64,000 nt of DNA from Aliarcobacter butzleri (lineage in GTDB: Bacteria > Campylobacterota > Campylobacteria > Campylobacterales > Arcobacteraceae), in the NCBI RefSeq assembly GCF_900187115.1, contig NZ_LT906455.1, positions 124,001 to 188,000 of the forward strand, read 5' to 3'. The notes under the pieces are model-generated. The model saw only the letters and a list, made by a program, of their open reading frames with translations. It was not told where the DNA came from and did no database searches. Shown here one piece after another: positions 35,187 to 44,535 of the stretch. Within the stretch, counting starts at the first letter, position 1; each line of letters begins with the position of its first letter. The position numbers and the translations under genes are program-made.

Positions 35187-36401
35187 ATGTTTCCAGAAAT
35201 TGAATTTGAACGAATGAAAAGACTTCCAAACTATGTATTTGCAGAAGTAAATGCAATAAAAATGGAAGCAAGAAGAGCAGGAGAAGATGTAATTGACTTC
35301 TCTATGGGAAATCCAGATGGTCCAGCACCACAACATATAACAGATAAATTAATTGAAGCGTCAGCAAAACCAAAAAATCATGGTTATAGTGCAAGTGCTG
35401 GTATTTTTAAACTAAGACTTGCTATTTCTAATTGGTATAAAAGAAAATATGATGTTGATTTTTTAGATCCAAATAAACACGTATGTGCAACAATGGGTTC
35501 AAAAGAGGGTTATGTTCACCTAGTTCAAGCTATTGTAAATGTTGGAGATGTAGCTGTTGTTCCAGACCCAACTTATCCAATTCACTCATATGCATTTATG
35601 CTAAATGGTGCAGCTGTTCATAAGTTTGAATTAGCATTTGATGATGTATTTAAAGTTGATGAAGATTTGTTTTTTGAAAGATTACAAAAAACACTTGATG
35701 AGTCAATTCCAAAAGTAAAATTTGTGGTTGTAAATTTCCCTCATAATCCAACTTGTGCAACTGTAACACCAGAATTTTATACAAAATTAGTAGCAATGGC
35801 TAAAAGAGAAAGATTTTATATTATTTCTGATATTGCTTATGCTGATATAACTTTTGATGGATATAAAACTCCTTCAATTTTCCAAGCAGAAGGTGCTTTA
35901 GATGTTGCTGTTGAATGTTTTACTTTAAGTAAATCATACAACATGGCTGGATGGAGAGTAGGGTGTATCGTAGGAAATGAAAAACTAATTGGTGCATTAA
36001 AAAGAATCAAATCTTGGCTTGATTATGGTATGTTTACTCCTATTCAAATTGCAGCTACTGTTGCACTTGATGGACCACAAGATTGTGTTGAAGAACATAT
36101 TGAAAAATATAGAAAAAGAAGAGATTTAATGCTTGAAACATTTGCAGATGCTGGTTGGGTTATGAATAAGCCAAATGCATCTATGTTTATTTGGGCAAAA
36201 ATCCCTGAAGTTGCAAGTCATTTAGGAAGTATGGAATTTTCAAAACAATTATTAACTCAAGCACAAGTTGCCGTAAGTCCAGGAATTGGATTTGGACACT
36301 ATGGTGACCAATATGTAAGAATTGCTTTAATTGAAAATGAAAAAAGAATTAGACAAGCTGCAAAAAATATAAAGAAATATTTAAAATCATTAGAAAAGTA
36401 A
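35187..36401 (+). CDS. Class I/II aminotransferase (AlaC / LL-DAP aminotransferase-like)
   Basis: 404-residue PLP enzyme. Landmarks: DFSMGNPDGPAP at the N-terminus, SKEGYVHL phosphate loop, NFPHNPTCA, and Schiff-base lysine K249 in TLSKSYNMAGWRVG with the phosphate-binding Arg. The sequence class is that of alanine/aspartate aminotransferases AlaC-type; in Campylobacter a homologue also sits next to hom, suggesting a link to aspartate-family amino acids. Exact substrate is open. Start ATG has AAGGAG six bases upstream. Confidence 0.88.
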   Translation: MFPEIEFERMKRLPNYVFAEVNAIKMEARRAGEDVIDFSMGNPDGPAPQHITDKLIEASAKPKNHGYSASAGIFKLRLAISNWYKRKYDVDFLDPNKHVCATMGSKEGYVHLVQAIVNVGDVAVVPDPTYPIHSYAFMLNGAAVHKFELAFDDVFKVDEDLFFERLQKTLDESIPKVKFVVVNFPHNPTCATVTPEFYTKLVAMAKRERFYIISDIAYADITFDGYKTPSIFQAEGALDVAVECFTLSKSYNMAGWRVGCIVGNEKLIGALKRIKSWLDYGMFTPIQIAATVALDGPQDCVEEHIEKYRKRRDLMLETFADAGWVMNKPNASMFIWAKIPEVASHLGSMEFSKQLLTQAQVAVSPGIGFGHYGDQYVRIALIENEKRIRQAAKNIKKYLKSLEK

Positions 36402-36417
36402 GCTTTGTTCTCAAAGC
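36402..36417 (+). terminator. Short hairpin after aminotransferase gene
   Basis: GCTTTG TTCT CAAAGC, perfect 6-bp stem with a tetraloop immediately after the stop; first of three hairpins in the 124-base gap before hom. Confidence 0.4.
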
Positions 36418-36430
36418 CCTTTAGTTTTTG

Positions 36431-36470
36431 CTACTTTTAAGGATTTTTTAGAAATCCTGCTAAAAAGTAG
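36431..36470 (+). terminator. Two-part hairpin between aminotransferase and hom
   Basis: CTACTTTT/AAAAGTAG (8 bp) enclosing AGGATTT/AAATCCT (7 bp) with a small internal loop and a T-rich apical loop. Likely the terminator of the upstream operon or an extended leader structure. Confidence 0.55.
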
Positions 36471-36485
36471 ATATAGAATGAATTC

Positions 36486-36518
36486 GGTTCCTTTAAAAGG
36501 GGAACCATTTTAAAGGAA
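36486..36518 (+). promoter_or_regulatory. Bistable hairpin over the hom ribosome-binding site
   Basis: Two exclusive pairings share the same bases. A: GGTTCC (36486-36491) with GGAACC (36501-36506). B: TTCCTTTAAAA (36488-36498) with TTTTAAAGGAA (36508-36518), an 11-bp perfect stem that hides AAAGGA, the hom ribosome-binding site. A TATAGA (36472-36477) just upstream could start transcription at the hairpin itself. This is the layout of a translational on/off switch. Confidence 0.55.
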
Positions 36519-36525
36519 ATAAGTT

Positions 36526-37788
36526 ATGTTAAAAGTTGGAATTATTGGAGTTGGTACAGTTGGAACTAGTGTTGCAAATATTTTAATTGATAATAAAAAT
36601 ATTATTACTGCACGTGCTGGTAAAGAGATTGTTCCAACTATTGGAGTAGTTTCAAACTTAGGCAAAAAAAGAGATGTTAGTATAAAATTAACTACAAATG
36701 CTGATGAAATTTTAGAAGATGATTCTATTGATATAGTTGTTGAATTAATGGGTGGAATTGATAAGCCTTATGAGATAGTTAAAAAAGCTTTATTAAAAGG
36801 AAAAGCAGTGGTTACTGCAAATAAAGCTTTATTGGCATATCACAGATATGAACTTCAAGAACTTGCTGGTGATATTCCTTTTGAATTTGAAGCAGCAGTT
36901 GCAGGTGGAATACCAATCATTAACGCTTTAAGAGATGGATTAAGTGCAAATCATATTAAATCTATTCAAGGTATTATGAATGGAACTTGTAACTATATGC
37001 TTACACGAATGATAAATGATGGTGTAAATTATGATGAAATACTAAAAGAAGCACAAGAATTAGGTTATGCAGAAGCTGATCCTACTTTTGATGTTGGTGG
37101 ATATGATGCTGCTCATAAACTTTTAATTTTAGGTTCAATTGCTTATGGAATAGATGTAAAACCTGAAGAAATATTAATCGAAGGAATTGAAAATATCACA
37201 AAAGCAGATATTGAATTTGCAAAAGAGTTTGAGTATTCTATAAAACTTTTAGGTATTGCAAAAAAAGTAGGAAATGAAATTGAATTAAGAGTTCATCCAG
37301 TTTTAATTCCTGAAGACAAAATGATAGCAAAAGTTGATGGTGTTATGAATGGAATCTCTGTTGTTGGAGACAAAGTTGGAGAAACTATGTATTATGGAGC
37401 AGGAGCAGGTGGTGATGCAACTGCTTCAGCTGTTGTTGCAAATATTATAGATATTGCTAGAAAAGGTAAAGGTTCTCCAATGCTAGGGTTTGAAAAACAA
37501 CCAGGTGAAAAAATAACTTTAATGCCAAAAGAGAATATCCAAACAAAATATTACTTAAGGCTTGAAGTTGCAGATAAATCTGGAACTTTAGCAAAAGTTG
37601 CAACAATATTTGGAAATAATTCAATTTCTATTGAAAATATGATGCAAAAACCTTTGAAAGATTCAAAAGCAAATCTTTTACTTACAACTCATACATGTGT
37701 AGAAAAAGATATTTTAAAAGCTATTAAAGAACTTGAAAATTCTGGAGTAGTTCTAACAAAACCTAATATGATAAGAATAGAAGATTAA
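36526..37788 (+). CDS. hom: Homoserine dehydrogenase
   Basis: Reduces aspartate semialdehyde to homoserine, the branch to threonine and methionine. 420 residues: NAD(P) loop GVGTVG (7-12), catalytic core with NKALLAYH, NGTCNYMLTRM, EAQELGYAEADPTFDVGGYDA split motifs, and a C-terminal ACT domain (about 345-420, LRLEVADKSGTLAKVATIF) for allosteric feedback. AAAGGA is seven to nine bases before the ATG and is embedded in the alternative hairpin above. A palindrome closes the gene. Confidence 0.96.
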   Translation: MLKVGIIGVGTVGTSVANILIDNKNIITARAGKEIVPTIGVVSNLGKKRDVSIKLTTNADEILEDDSIDIVVELMGGIDKPYEIVKKALLKGKAVVTANKALLAYHRYELQELAGDIPFEFEAAVAGGIPIINALRDGLSANHIKSIQGIMNGTCNYMLTRMINDGVNYDEILKEAQELGYAEADPTFDVGGYDAAHKLLILGSIAYGIDVKPEEILIEGIENITKADIEFAKEFEYSIKLLGIAKKVGNEIELRVHPVLIPEDKMIAKVDGVMNGISVVGDKVGETMYYGAGAGGDATASAVVANIIDIARKGKGSPMLGFEKQPGEKITLMPKENIQTKYYLRLEVADKSGTLAKVATIFGNNSISIENMMQKPLKDSKANLLLTTHTCVEKDILKAIKELENSGVVLTKPNMIRIED

Positions 37789-37795
37789 TCTTCTA
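37778..37795 (+). terminator. Palindrome at end of hom
   Basis: Perfect 18-base palindrome TAGAAGATTAATCTTCTA containing the hom stop codon. Confidence 0.45.
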
Positions 37796-37849
37796 CTCTA
37801 TTAAAATATAAAGCAAATATAAAGAAAGCCAAAATCAAACTTTTTAAGA

Positions 37850-37855
37850 TATAAT
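37850..37855 (+). promoter_or_regulatory. -10 box of TraT-like gene
   Basis: TATAAT, 29 bases before the GTG start at 37884. Confidence 0.5.
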
Positions 37856-37883
37856 ATCAATTAGAAAATTTTAAGGAGATAAA

Positions 37884-38660
37884 GTGCATAAAATAAAGAC
37901 TTTAGGCTTGAGTATTGCGGCTGCTACATTACTTTTTACAGGTTGTGCAACAACTGAATTACAAACAAATGCAAAAATGACACAAAGTGTATTTATTAAT
38001 CCAGTAAAAAAAGAGTTAAGAACTATATTCGTTTCAACAAAAAATACAAGTGGACAAAGAATTAATCTTGAAAGCTCTATTATAAGTGAATTAATGGCTA
38101 AAGGTTATAGAGTAGTTGATGATCCAGATATGGCAACTTATGTTTTAATGATGAATGTTTTATATTGTGATAAAAAACAAGAAAATAATGTTGCTGGAGC
38201 GGCATTAGGAGCAGGAGCATTAGGAGCAGGAGTTTCAGCTTATAATAGCCATGGAGCAACACAACCAATAGCTGTTGGTTTAGGAAGTGCTTTAGTTGGT
38301 GGATTAGTAGGAAAAGCTTTAGAAGATACAATTTATCAAATGCAAGTTGATATTGTAATCAGAGAAAAAGCAAAAGGTGAAGTTTATACTTCAAGTGCAA
38401 CAGCTCAAGGACAAGCATCTGTAAAAGATTCAAGTAAAGCTGGATTTATGAATAGTCTTGGAGGAAGTGTAAATAATGCAAATGCTTCTGGACAATTAAA
38501 CTCTAATATGGCTACAGGAACAGCTCAAAGCTATTCAACAAACTATATAGAACATAAAACTATGTTATTTGCAGAAGCAACTAAAATGAATTTAACTTTA
38601 GAAGAAGCTACTCCAATTTTAGAAAGACAAATTTCAAACCAAATTGCAGGTTTATTCTAA
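37884..38660 (+). CDS. TraT-like outer-membrane lipoprotein
   Basis: 258 residues. Lipobox LLFTGC with Cys21, then CATTELQTNAKMTQSVF, a glycine/alanine-rich hydrophobic hairpin (about 105-150: GAALGAGALGAGVSAY, GLGSALVGGLVGKALED) and TYQMQVDIVIREK-like strands, all as in the TraT complement-resistance / surface-exclusion family. Plasmid TraT blocks conjugation and protects from complement; chromosomal homologues are widespread and their role is unclear. GTG start with AAGGAGAT. No conjugation genes nearby, so not evidence for a plasmid. Confidence 0.87.
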   Translation: MHKIKTLGLSIAAATLLFTGCATTELQTNAKMTQSVFINPVKKELRTIFVSTKNTSGQRINLESSIISELMAKGYRVVDDPDMATYVLMMNVLYCDKKQENNVAGAALGAGALGAGVSAYNSHGATQPIAVGLGSALVGGLVGKALEDTIYQMQVDIVIREKAKGEVYTSSATAQGQASVKDSSKAGFMNSLGGSVNNANASGQLNSNMATGTAQSYSTNYIEHKTMLFAEATKMNLTLEEATPILERQISNQIAGLF

Positions 38661-38671
38661 AATCTCACATA

Positions 38672-38703
38672 AATTATTCTATCTCAAATGAGATAGAATA
38701 ATT
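38672..38703 (+). terminator. Terminator after TraT-like gene
   Basis: Perfect 14-bp stem AATTATTCTATCTC / GAGATAGAATAATT with AAAT loop, 11 bases after the stop. Confidence 0.75.
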
Positions 38704-38793
38704 CTAAATTAAACAATAAAATAAATTCAAGAAATACAATCAAAAGCCAAAATTTAGTACAATTAATAAATTTTTTCTTTAAGGTTAATAAAA

Positions 38794-39552
38794 ATGTTTG
38801 AAATGACAAAAGATATTTCTGTACGTGTTAAAACAGGTGTTGTTTTAATAATAGGTATGTTAATACTAGGATACATAGATTCTTATTTTTTATTTTGGCT
38901 AGTATTTGGAATTATGCTTATGATTTCAGTACATGAATCAAAAGAATTATATAAATTAAATAGTGATAGCATCTATATTTATACTCTATTATTGTGGATT
39001 GCAGTATATTTTTATCCAATGCCAATAGATTTGATTTTTATTGTTGCAATAGGTTACGCTTCTCAATTAGCTTATAAAAGAACTTTAGATAAAAAGTTAT
39101 TTTTACCACTTTTATATCCAACAGCATCTTTTATATTTTTAATGACTTTATACAGTGAATATGGAGTAAAAGTTCTTCTATGGTTATTTGTAATTGTTGC
39201 AGCTACTGATATTGGAGCATATTTTGTAGGAAGAAGCTTTGGAAAAACAAAGTTTTGTGAAACAAGTCCAAATAAAACTTTAGAAGGTGTATTTGGAGGA
39301 ATGGCATTTGCTATTATTTTAGGAACATTAACTTCTATTAGTGAAGTTGGAATAATTGGAGCTATTATAGTTTCTGCTATTGTATCTTTATCATCAGTAT
39401 TTGGTGATTTATATGAAAGTTATTTAAAAAGAGAAGCAGGTGTAAAAGATAGTGGTACTATTCTTCCGGGACATGGTGGAGTTTTAGATAGAGTTGATGG
39501 TTACTTATTTGGTGCAATAACAATGGTTGTTTTATTAAGGGTTATCATTTGA
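38794..39552 (+). CDS. cdsA: Phosphatidate cytidylyltransferase
   Basis: Integral membrane enzyme making CDP-diacylglycerol from phosphatidate and CTP. 252 residues, about seven helices, C-terminal CDS signature (KDSGTILPGHGGVLDRVDG) and DIGAYFVGRSFGKTK with the metal-binding Asp. Followed by dxr, the usual cdsA-dxr pair. This is the housekeeping copy; a second, longer CdsA-like gene is at 62521. Confidence 0.95.
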   Translation: MFEMTKDISVRVKTGVVLIIGMLILGYIDSYFLFWLVFGIMLMISVHESKELYKLNSDSIYIYTLLLWIAVYFYPMPIDLIFIVAIGYASQLAYKRTLDKKLFLPLLYPTASFIFLMTLYSEYGVKVLLWLFVIVAATDIGAYFVGRSFGKTKFCETSPNKTLEGVFGGMAFAIILGTLTSISEVGIIGAIIVSAIVSLSSVFGDLYESYLKREAGVKDSGTILPGHGGVLDRVDGYLFGAITMVVLLRVII

Positions 39553-40616
39553 TACTTCTTGGAAGTACAGGCTCAATAGGAGTTAATACTTTAAATATTG
39601 CACGTAAATTTAATTTAAATGTTGAAGTTTTAGTAGCTGGAAAAAATATAAAGCTACTAAATGAACAAATAAAAGAGTTTAATCCTAAAATAGTTGTTGT
39701 TGCAGATAAAGAAGATATTCCTTTTGTTCAACACAAAAATGTATCTTTTGGAGAAGCTGCTATTTTAGAAGCTATTGAAAATAGTAGTTCTAAAACAGTT
39801 GTAAATGCTCTTGTTGGATTTTTAGGATTAAGACCTACATTAAAAGCTATTGAATGTGGTAAAAAAATAGCATTAGCAAATAAAGAATCTCTTGTAGTTG
39901 CTGGAAAGTTTATTGACCAAACAAAACTTAGTCCAATAGATAGTGAACATTTTGGACTTTGGTATTTACTTCAAAATAAGAAAATAGATTCTATGACAAT
40001 AACTGCAAGCGGTGGTTCATTTAGAGATTATCCACTTGATAAACTTCAAAATGTTTCTATAAAAGAAGCATTAAATCATCCAAATTGGTCAATGGGAAAT
40101 AAAATTACTATTGACAGTGCTACTATGACAAATAAAATGTTTGAACTTATAGAAGCTGCTTGGCTTTTTGATACAAGAAAACTTGATGCAATCATCGAAA
40201 CAAAATCACTTATTCATGCAATGATTAACTTTAAAGATGGAAGTACAACAGCACATATTGCAAATGCTTCAATGCAACTTCCAATAGCTTATGCAATACT
40301 TGGGCATTGTGATGAAGAAATTTTAAAACCTGTAAATTTAATAGAAGTCGGAAATATTGAGTTTAGAAGAATTGAAGAAAATCGTTATCCAATTTGGCAA
40401 CTTAAAGATGAAATATTAAATAATCTTGATTTGGGAGTTGTTTTAAATGCTGCAAATGAAGTTGCTGTTTCAAAATTTCTAAATTCAAAAATAGGCTTTT
40501 TAGATATTTCAAAAATTACTATGAATGCTATAAATAAATTTCATAATACAAATGCAAGTTCAATAGAAGATATTTTTCAAATAGATAAAGAAGTGAGAAA
40601 GTATTGTGAGTCTTGA
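39549..40616 (+). CDS. dxr: 1-deoxy-D-xylulose 5-phosphate reductoisomerase
   Basis: Second step of the non-mevalonate isoprenoid pathway: rearrangement and NADPH reduction to MEP. 355 residues: NADPH loop GSTGSIGVN at the very start, ALANKESLVVAG, metal site PIDSEHFGLW, and TASGGSFRDY. Starts with TTG, overlapping the cdsA stop (TTGA). Normal length for this phylum. Confidence 0.95.
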   Translation: MILLGSTGSIGVNTLNIARKFNLNVEVLVAGKNIKLLNEQIKEFNPKIVVVADKEDIPFVQHKNVSFGEAAILEAIENSSSKTVVNALVGFLGLRPTLKAIECGKKIALANKESLVVAGKFIDQTKLSPIDSEHFGLWYLLQNKKIDSMTITASGGSFRDYPLDKLQNVSIKEALNHPNWSMGNKITIDSATMTNKMFELIEAAWLFDTRKLDAIIETKSLIHAMINFKDGSTTAHIANASMQLPIAYAILGHCDEEILKPVNLIEVGNIEFRRIEENRYPIWQLKDEILNNLDLGVVLNAANEVAVSKFLNSKIGFLDISKITMNAINKFHNTNASSIEDIFQIDKEVRKYCES

Positions 40617-40899
40617 TTTATTAATTCCTTTTGGAATTTTACTTATTTTAGTAATTTATCTAATTTACACAAGAACTAAATTTGAAAAAGATATTGTAAC
40701 TTTATATGAAGATAAATTTGATAATTGGAAAAAAAATAGTTTTGTAAATATTGAAAAAAAATCACATAAAGAATTAGTTGGATTAATCTTCAGAAAAGAT
40801 GATAAAATAAACATCGAATTATTAGATGAAAATGTACAGTATTTGATTAGAAAAGGTAAATTTGAAATAAAAAATATAAGGGATGAAAAAGATGAGTAA
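40606..40899 (+). CDS. Small membrane-anchored protein
   Basis: 97 residues: one N-terminal transmembrane helix (about 4-21, LLIPFGILLILVIYLIY) and a cytoplasmic charged domain of about 75 residues with short strands at the end (VGLIFRKDDKINIELLDENVQYLI). GTG start inside the last codons of dxr (11-base overlap) and stop inside the next gene. No family recognised; probably a small accessory membrane protein. Confidence 0.65.
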   Translation: MSLDLLIPFGILLILVIYLIYTRTKFEKDIVTLYEDKFDNWKKNSFVNIEKKSHKELVGLIFRKDDKINIELLDENVQYLIRKGKFEIKNIRDEKDE

Positions 40900-41458
40900 A
40901 AGAATCTTAATACTTCATGGATTAAATGGAAGTGATTATCCTCATTGGCAGTCACAACTTGCTATGGATTTGATAAAAGAGAATTTTATAGTGTCTTTTC
41001 CTAGTTTTCCTTCAAGAGATAATCCAAAACTACAAGAGTGGAAAGATTTTTTAAAAAAAGAGATAAAACACTTTAATCCTGATATTGTAGTTTGTCACTC
41101 TTTAGGAAATATTTTATGGTTTCATACTTGTGATGAACTTGATATAAAACTTGATAAATTGATGCTAGTTGCTCCCGTTAGAAATGAAGTTTTAGAAGAT
41201 GCTAAAACATTTTTCCCTTATCCAATAGCAAAAGATTTAAAAGCAAATGAAATTATTATGGCAGCTTCAACAAATGACCCTTATTTAACAGTAGAAGAAG
41301 CAATAAGACTTCAATCAAAACTTAATATTGGAATGAAAATTATGGAAAATGCAGGACATATAAATGCTGCTTCTGGATTTGGAAAACTTGATTGCGCACT
41401 TGATTGGATAAAAAGAGAAGATGAGTGTGAAATAAATGAAGAGCTTAAAGAACACTAA
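40892..41458 (+). CDS. RBBP9/YdeN-type alpha/beta hydrolase
   Basis: 188 residues of the small serine hydrolase family: [15 protein letters not shown], nucleophile S70 in [10 protein letters not shown], an Asp in [14 protein letters not shown] and a His in [13 protein letters not shown] complete the triad. Substrate unknown. ATG 40892 is chosen because AAGGGA lies nine bases away, whereas ATG 40883 overlaps it. Confidence 0.88.
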
Positions 41459-41460
41459 AT

Positions 41461-42462
41461 ATGATTTTAAGCATTGAAAGCAGTTGTGATGATAGCTCAA
41501 TAGCTATTACAGAAATAAAAACAAATAAATTAATCTATCATAAAAAAATATCTCAAGAACTTCAACATAGTATTTACGGAGGAGTTGTTCCTGAGCTTGC
41601 TGCACGGCTTCATGTGGAAGCACTTCCAAAAATTCTTGAAGAGTGTAAAGAGTATTTTCCATTATTAAAAGCAATTGCTGTTACAAATGCTCCAGGACTT
41701 AGTGTAACGCTAATGGAAGGCGTAACTATGGCAAAGGCTTTAAGTATATCGTTAAATCTTCCTTTAATTGCGGTAAATCATCTAAAAGGACATATCTATT
41801 CACTTTTTATAGAAAAACAAGAAGTTTTACCTATAACAATACTATTGGTTTCTGGTGGTCATACACAAATAATAGAAGCAAATTCTTTAAATGATATGAA
41901 AGTAGTTGCGACAACAATTGATGATAGTTTTGGTGAGAGTTTTGATAAAGTATCTAAGATGCTTGGACTTGGATATCCTGGTGGTCCAGTTGTTCAAGAA
42001 TACTCTTTAAAAGGTGATGTTAATAGATTTGATTTACCAATACCACTTAGTCAAAGTCCAAAAATAGAGTTTAGTTATAGTGGACTTAAAAATGCTGTTA
42101 GACTTCATATTGAAAAACTTGAAAATAGTGAAGAAGGAATTAGGGAACAAGACAAATATGATATTTGTGCAAGTTTTCAAAAAACAGCGGTTGATCATAT
42201 AATGCAAAAACTAAAAAAGCAGTTTAAACAAAAAGTTCCAAAAAACTTCGCAATAGTTGGAGGAGCAAGTGCAAATATCTATTTAAGAACGCAAATAGAT
42301 GAATTATGTAAAAAACATAATATGAATTTGTATCTTAGTGAACTAAAATATTGTAGTGATAATGCAGCTATGATTGGACGAGTTGCAGTTGAACAATACA
42401 AATTAAAAGATTTTATAAGTATTGAAGAGATAGATATACAAACAAGAATAAAGGAGTTTTAA
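41461..42462 (+). CDS. tsaD: tRNA threonylcarbamoyladenosine synthase catalytic subunit
   Basis: TsaD transfers threonylcarbamoyl to A37 of ANN-decoding tRNAs, with TsaB and TsaE. 333 residues of ASKHA fold: [12 protein letters not shown] at the start, metal histidines H107 and H111 (NHLKGH), VSGGHTQII, and DNAAMIG with third metal ligand Asp near the C-terminus. Universal gene, normal length. Confidence 0.96.
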
Positions 42463-42810
42463 ATGGCAAGTCTAGCAGATATGTTATCAAAAGGTTTAGG
42501 CTCAAAACTTGAAGGAAATAATCACGATACGATAAAAGAGGATAAAAAAAATCCAAAAAAATCATCTTCTGATTTAATACCTAAAAATCAACACCAATTA
42601 GTTTTTACTTTTGAAAAAAGAAATGGAAAACCTGTAACTTTAGTTGGAAGATTTTATATAGAAGAAAATGAAAAAAAAGAGGTTCTAAAACTTCTAAAGA
42701 AAAAGCTTGCTTGTGGTGGAGCAATAAATAATGAATGGTTGGAAATCCAAGGTGATTTCAAAGATAAAATAAAAGAGATATTGACAAAAGAGAACTGGAA
42801 ATTTAGATAA
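42463..42810 (+). CDS. SUI1/YciH-family protein
   Basis: 115 residues. The C-terminal part (about 48-115: FEKRNGKPVTLVGRF, LKLLKKKLACGGAINNEWLEIQGDFKDKI) matches the SUI1/eIF1 fold of bacterial YciH. The first 45 residues are a charged, probably disordered extension. Bacterial YciH may monitor initiation fidelity; physiological role here is inferred only. The ATG abuts the tsaD stop. Confidence 0.85.
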   Translation: MASLADMLSKGLGSKLEGNNHDTIKEDKKNPKKSSSDLIPKNQHQLVFTFEKRNGKPVTLVGRFYIEENEKKEVLKLLKKKLACGGAINNEWLEIQGDFKDKIKEILTKENWKFR

Positions 42811-42841
42811 AACTTAGATAACATTTTTAAGGAGTTATATT

Positions 42842-44227
42842 GTGCAAAAAATATTTGATGAGGTAAATTCTTTAGATAAAAGATGTTATGAAGAGTTTTT
42901 TTTAAATGAAGATATTTTGATGGAACATGCAGCTTCTAGTATGTGCTCTTACATTGAAGATATTTTTGAAGAAAATAAAAGTGTATTGATTATTTGTGGA
43001 AGTGGAAATAATGGTGCTGATGGATTAGCTCTTGCTAGACTTTTACATAAAAAATTTGATGTAAATTTATATCTTTTAAGTGAACCAAAATCTTCTATGG
43101 CAAAACTTCAATACAAAAGAGTTAAAACTTTGAATATAAAAGAAGTAGATGAAGTTTTTGAAGCAGATATAATAGTTGATTGTCTTTTTGGAACAGGTTT
43201 AAATAAACCTTTAGATGAAAAATATTTAAATCTAATAGACAATTTAAATTCAAATTCTTCTTTTAAAATTGCTTGTGATATTCCAAGTGGAATAAATAAT
43301 TTGGGGCAAATAAACAGTTCTACTTTTCAAGCAGATGTAACTATAACAATGGGTGCACTTAAAACTTCACTTTTTACAGATTTAGCAAAAGATTATGTTG
43401 GTGAAATAATTGTATCAAATCTTGGTGTTCAAAGAGAGATTTATGAAGCACAAACTAATAAGTTTTTATTAGATGAAAATGATATTAAACTTCCTACAAG
43501 AAATAAAAAAGATTCAAATAAAGGTAGTTTTGGACATTTAAATGTAATACTTGGTTCAAAAAAAGGTGCAGGAATTATAGCTTCAAATGCTGCTTTTGGA
43601 TTTGGTGCTGGACTTGTAAGTGTAGTTTGTGATGAAAATGTAGATTTACCTTATCATATTATGCAAACACAAAATATTAGCCAAAATTGTACAGCTATTG
43701 CTATTGGAATGGGTTTGGGAAAATATGATGAAAATAAAATAAAAGAGATTTTAAATAAAGATGTTCCAAAAATTATAGATGCAGATCTGTTTTATGATGA
43801 ACTAATATTTGAAGTATTAGATAAAGAAGTTGTTTTAACTCCTCATCCAAAAGAGTTTGTTTCTTTATTGAAACTTTCTGGAATCGCTGATATATCTGTA
43901 CAAGAGTTACAAAATAATAGATTTTTATATGTAGAAAAGTTTTCAAAAAAATATCCTAAAACAGTGCTTCTTTTAAAAGGTGCAAATGTAATAATTGCCC
44001 AAAATGAAAAATTATATGTGAATAGTTTTGGAAGTGCAGTTCTAAGTAAAGGTGGAAGTGGTGATGTTTTAAGCGGTCTTATAGGGTCTCTTTTAGCTCA
44101 AGGTTACAAACCTCTTGATGCAGCAATAAGTGCAAGTTTAGCACATACTTTAGCGGCAAAAAATTATAAAAAAAACAATTACTCTCTAAGTCCACAAGAT
44201 TTAATTGAAGAGATAAAAAATCTATGA
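42842..44227 (+). CDS. nnrD: Bifunctional NAD(P)HX epimerase / dehydratase
   Basis: Repairs hydrated NADH/NADPH. N-terminal YjeF_N epimerase (about 1-200: GSGNNGADGLALARLL, DCLFGTGLNKPL, DIPSGI) and C-terminal ribokinase-like ADP/ATP-dependent dehydratase (about 205-461: VLTPHPKEF, GSGDVLSGLIGSLLAQG). 461 residues, usual for the fused form. GTG start with AAGGAG. Followed by cutA and thiG in overlapping ATGA steps. Confidence 0.94.
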   Translation: MQKIFDEVNSLDKRCYEEFFLNEDILMEHAASSMCSYIEDIFEENKSVLIICGSGNNGADGLALARLLHKKFDVNLYLLSEPKSSMAKLQYKRVKTLNIKEVDEVFEADIIVDCLFGTGLNKPLDEKYLNLIDNLNSNSSFKIACDIPSGINNLGQINSSTFQADVTITMGALKTSLFTDLAKDYVGEIIVSNLGVQREIYEAQTNKFLLDENDIKLPTRNKKDSNKGSFGHLNVILGSKKGAGIIASNAAFGFGAGLVSVVCDENVDLPYHIMQTQNISQNCTAIAIGMGLGKYDENKIKEILNKDVPKIIDADLFYDELIFEVLDKEVVLTPHPKEFVSLLKLSGIADISVQELQNNRFLYVEKFSKKYPKTVLLLKGANVIIAQNEKLYVNSFGSAVLSKGGSGDVLSGLIGSLLAQGYKPLDAAISASLAHTLAAKNYKKNNYSLSPQDLIEEIKNL

Positions 44228-44535
44228 AAACTATTATTATTCAAACAACTTGCAGTTCAGAAGAAGAAGCTCAAAATATCGCAAAAATATTAATAGAAGA
44301 AAAATTTGCTGCTTGTATACAGTTAAGTCAAATAAAATCATTTTATAATTGGGATAATCAATTTTGTAGTGATAAAGAAACACTTTTAAACATAAAAACA
44401 AGAAAAAAGCACTTTAAGAAAATAAAAAGTAAAATAAAAGAATTACATAGTTATGATGTGCCTGAAATTATTCAATTTGATATTTCAAAATCAAGTAAAA
44501 AATATTTAAAATTTATAAAGGATAATACAATATGA
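44224..44535 (+). CDS. cutA: CutA-type divalent cation tolerance protein
   Basis: 103-residue PII-like trimeric fold: [33 protein letters not shown], then [18 protein letters not shown], all CutA hallmarks. Linked to copper tolerance in E. coli, but the biochemical role is unsettled. ATGA overlap on both sides. Confidence 0.92.
   Translation: MKTIIIQTTCSSEEEAQNIAKILIEEKFAACIQLSQIKSFYNWDNQFCSDKETLLNIKTRKKHFKKIKSKIKELHSYDVPEIIQFDISKSSKKYLKFIKDNTI

Noticed and set aside
37884-38660. TraT-like gene as sign of a conjugative plasmid
   Set aside because: No other tra genes; flanked by hom and cdsA, and chromosomal TraT homologues are common.
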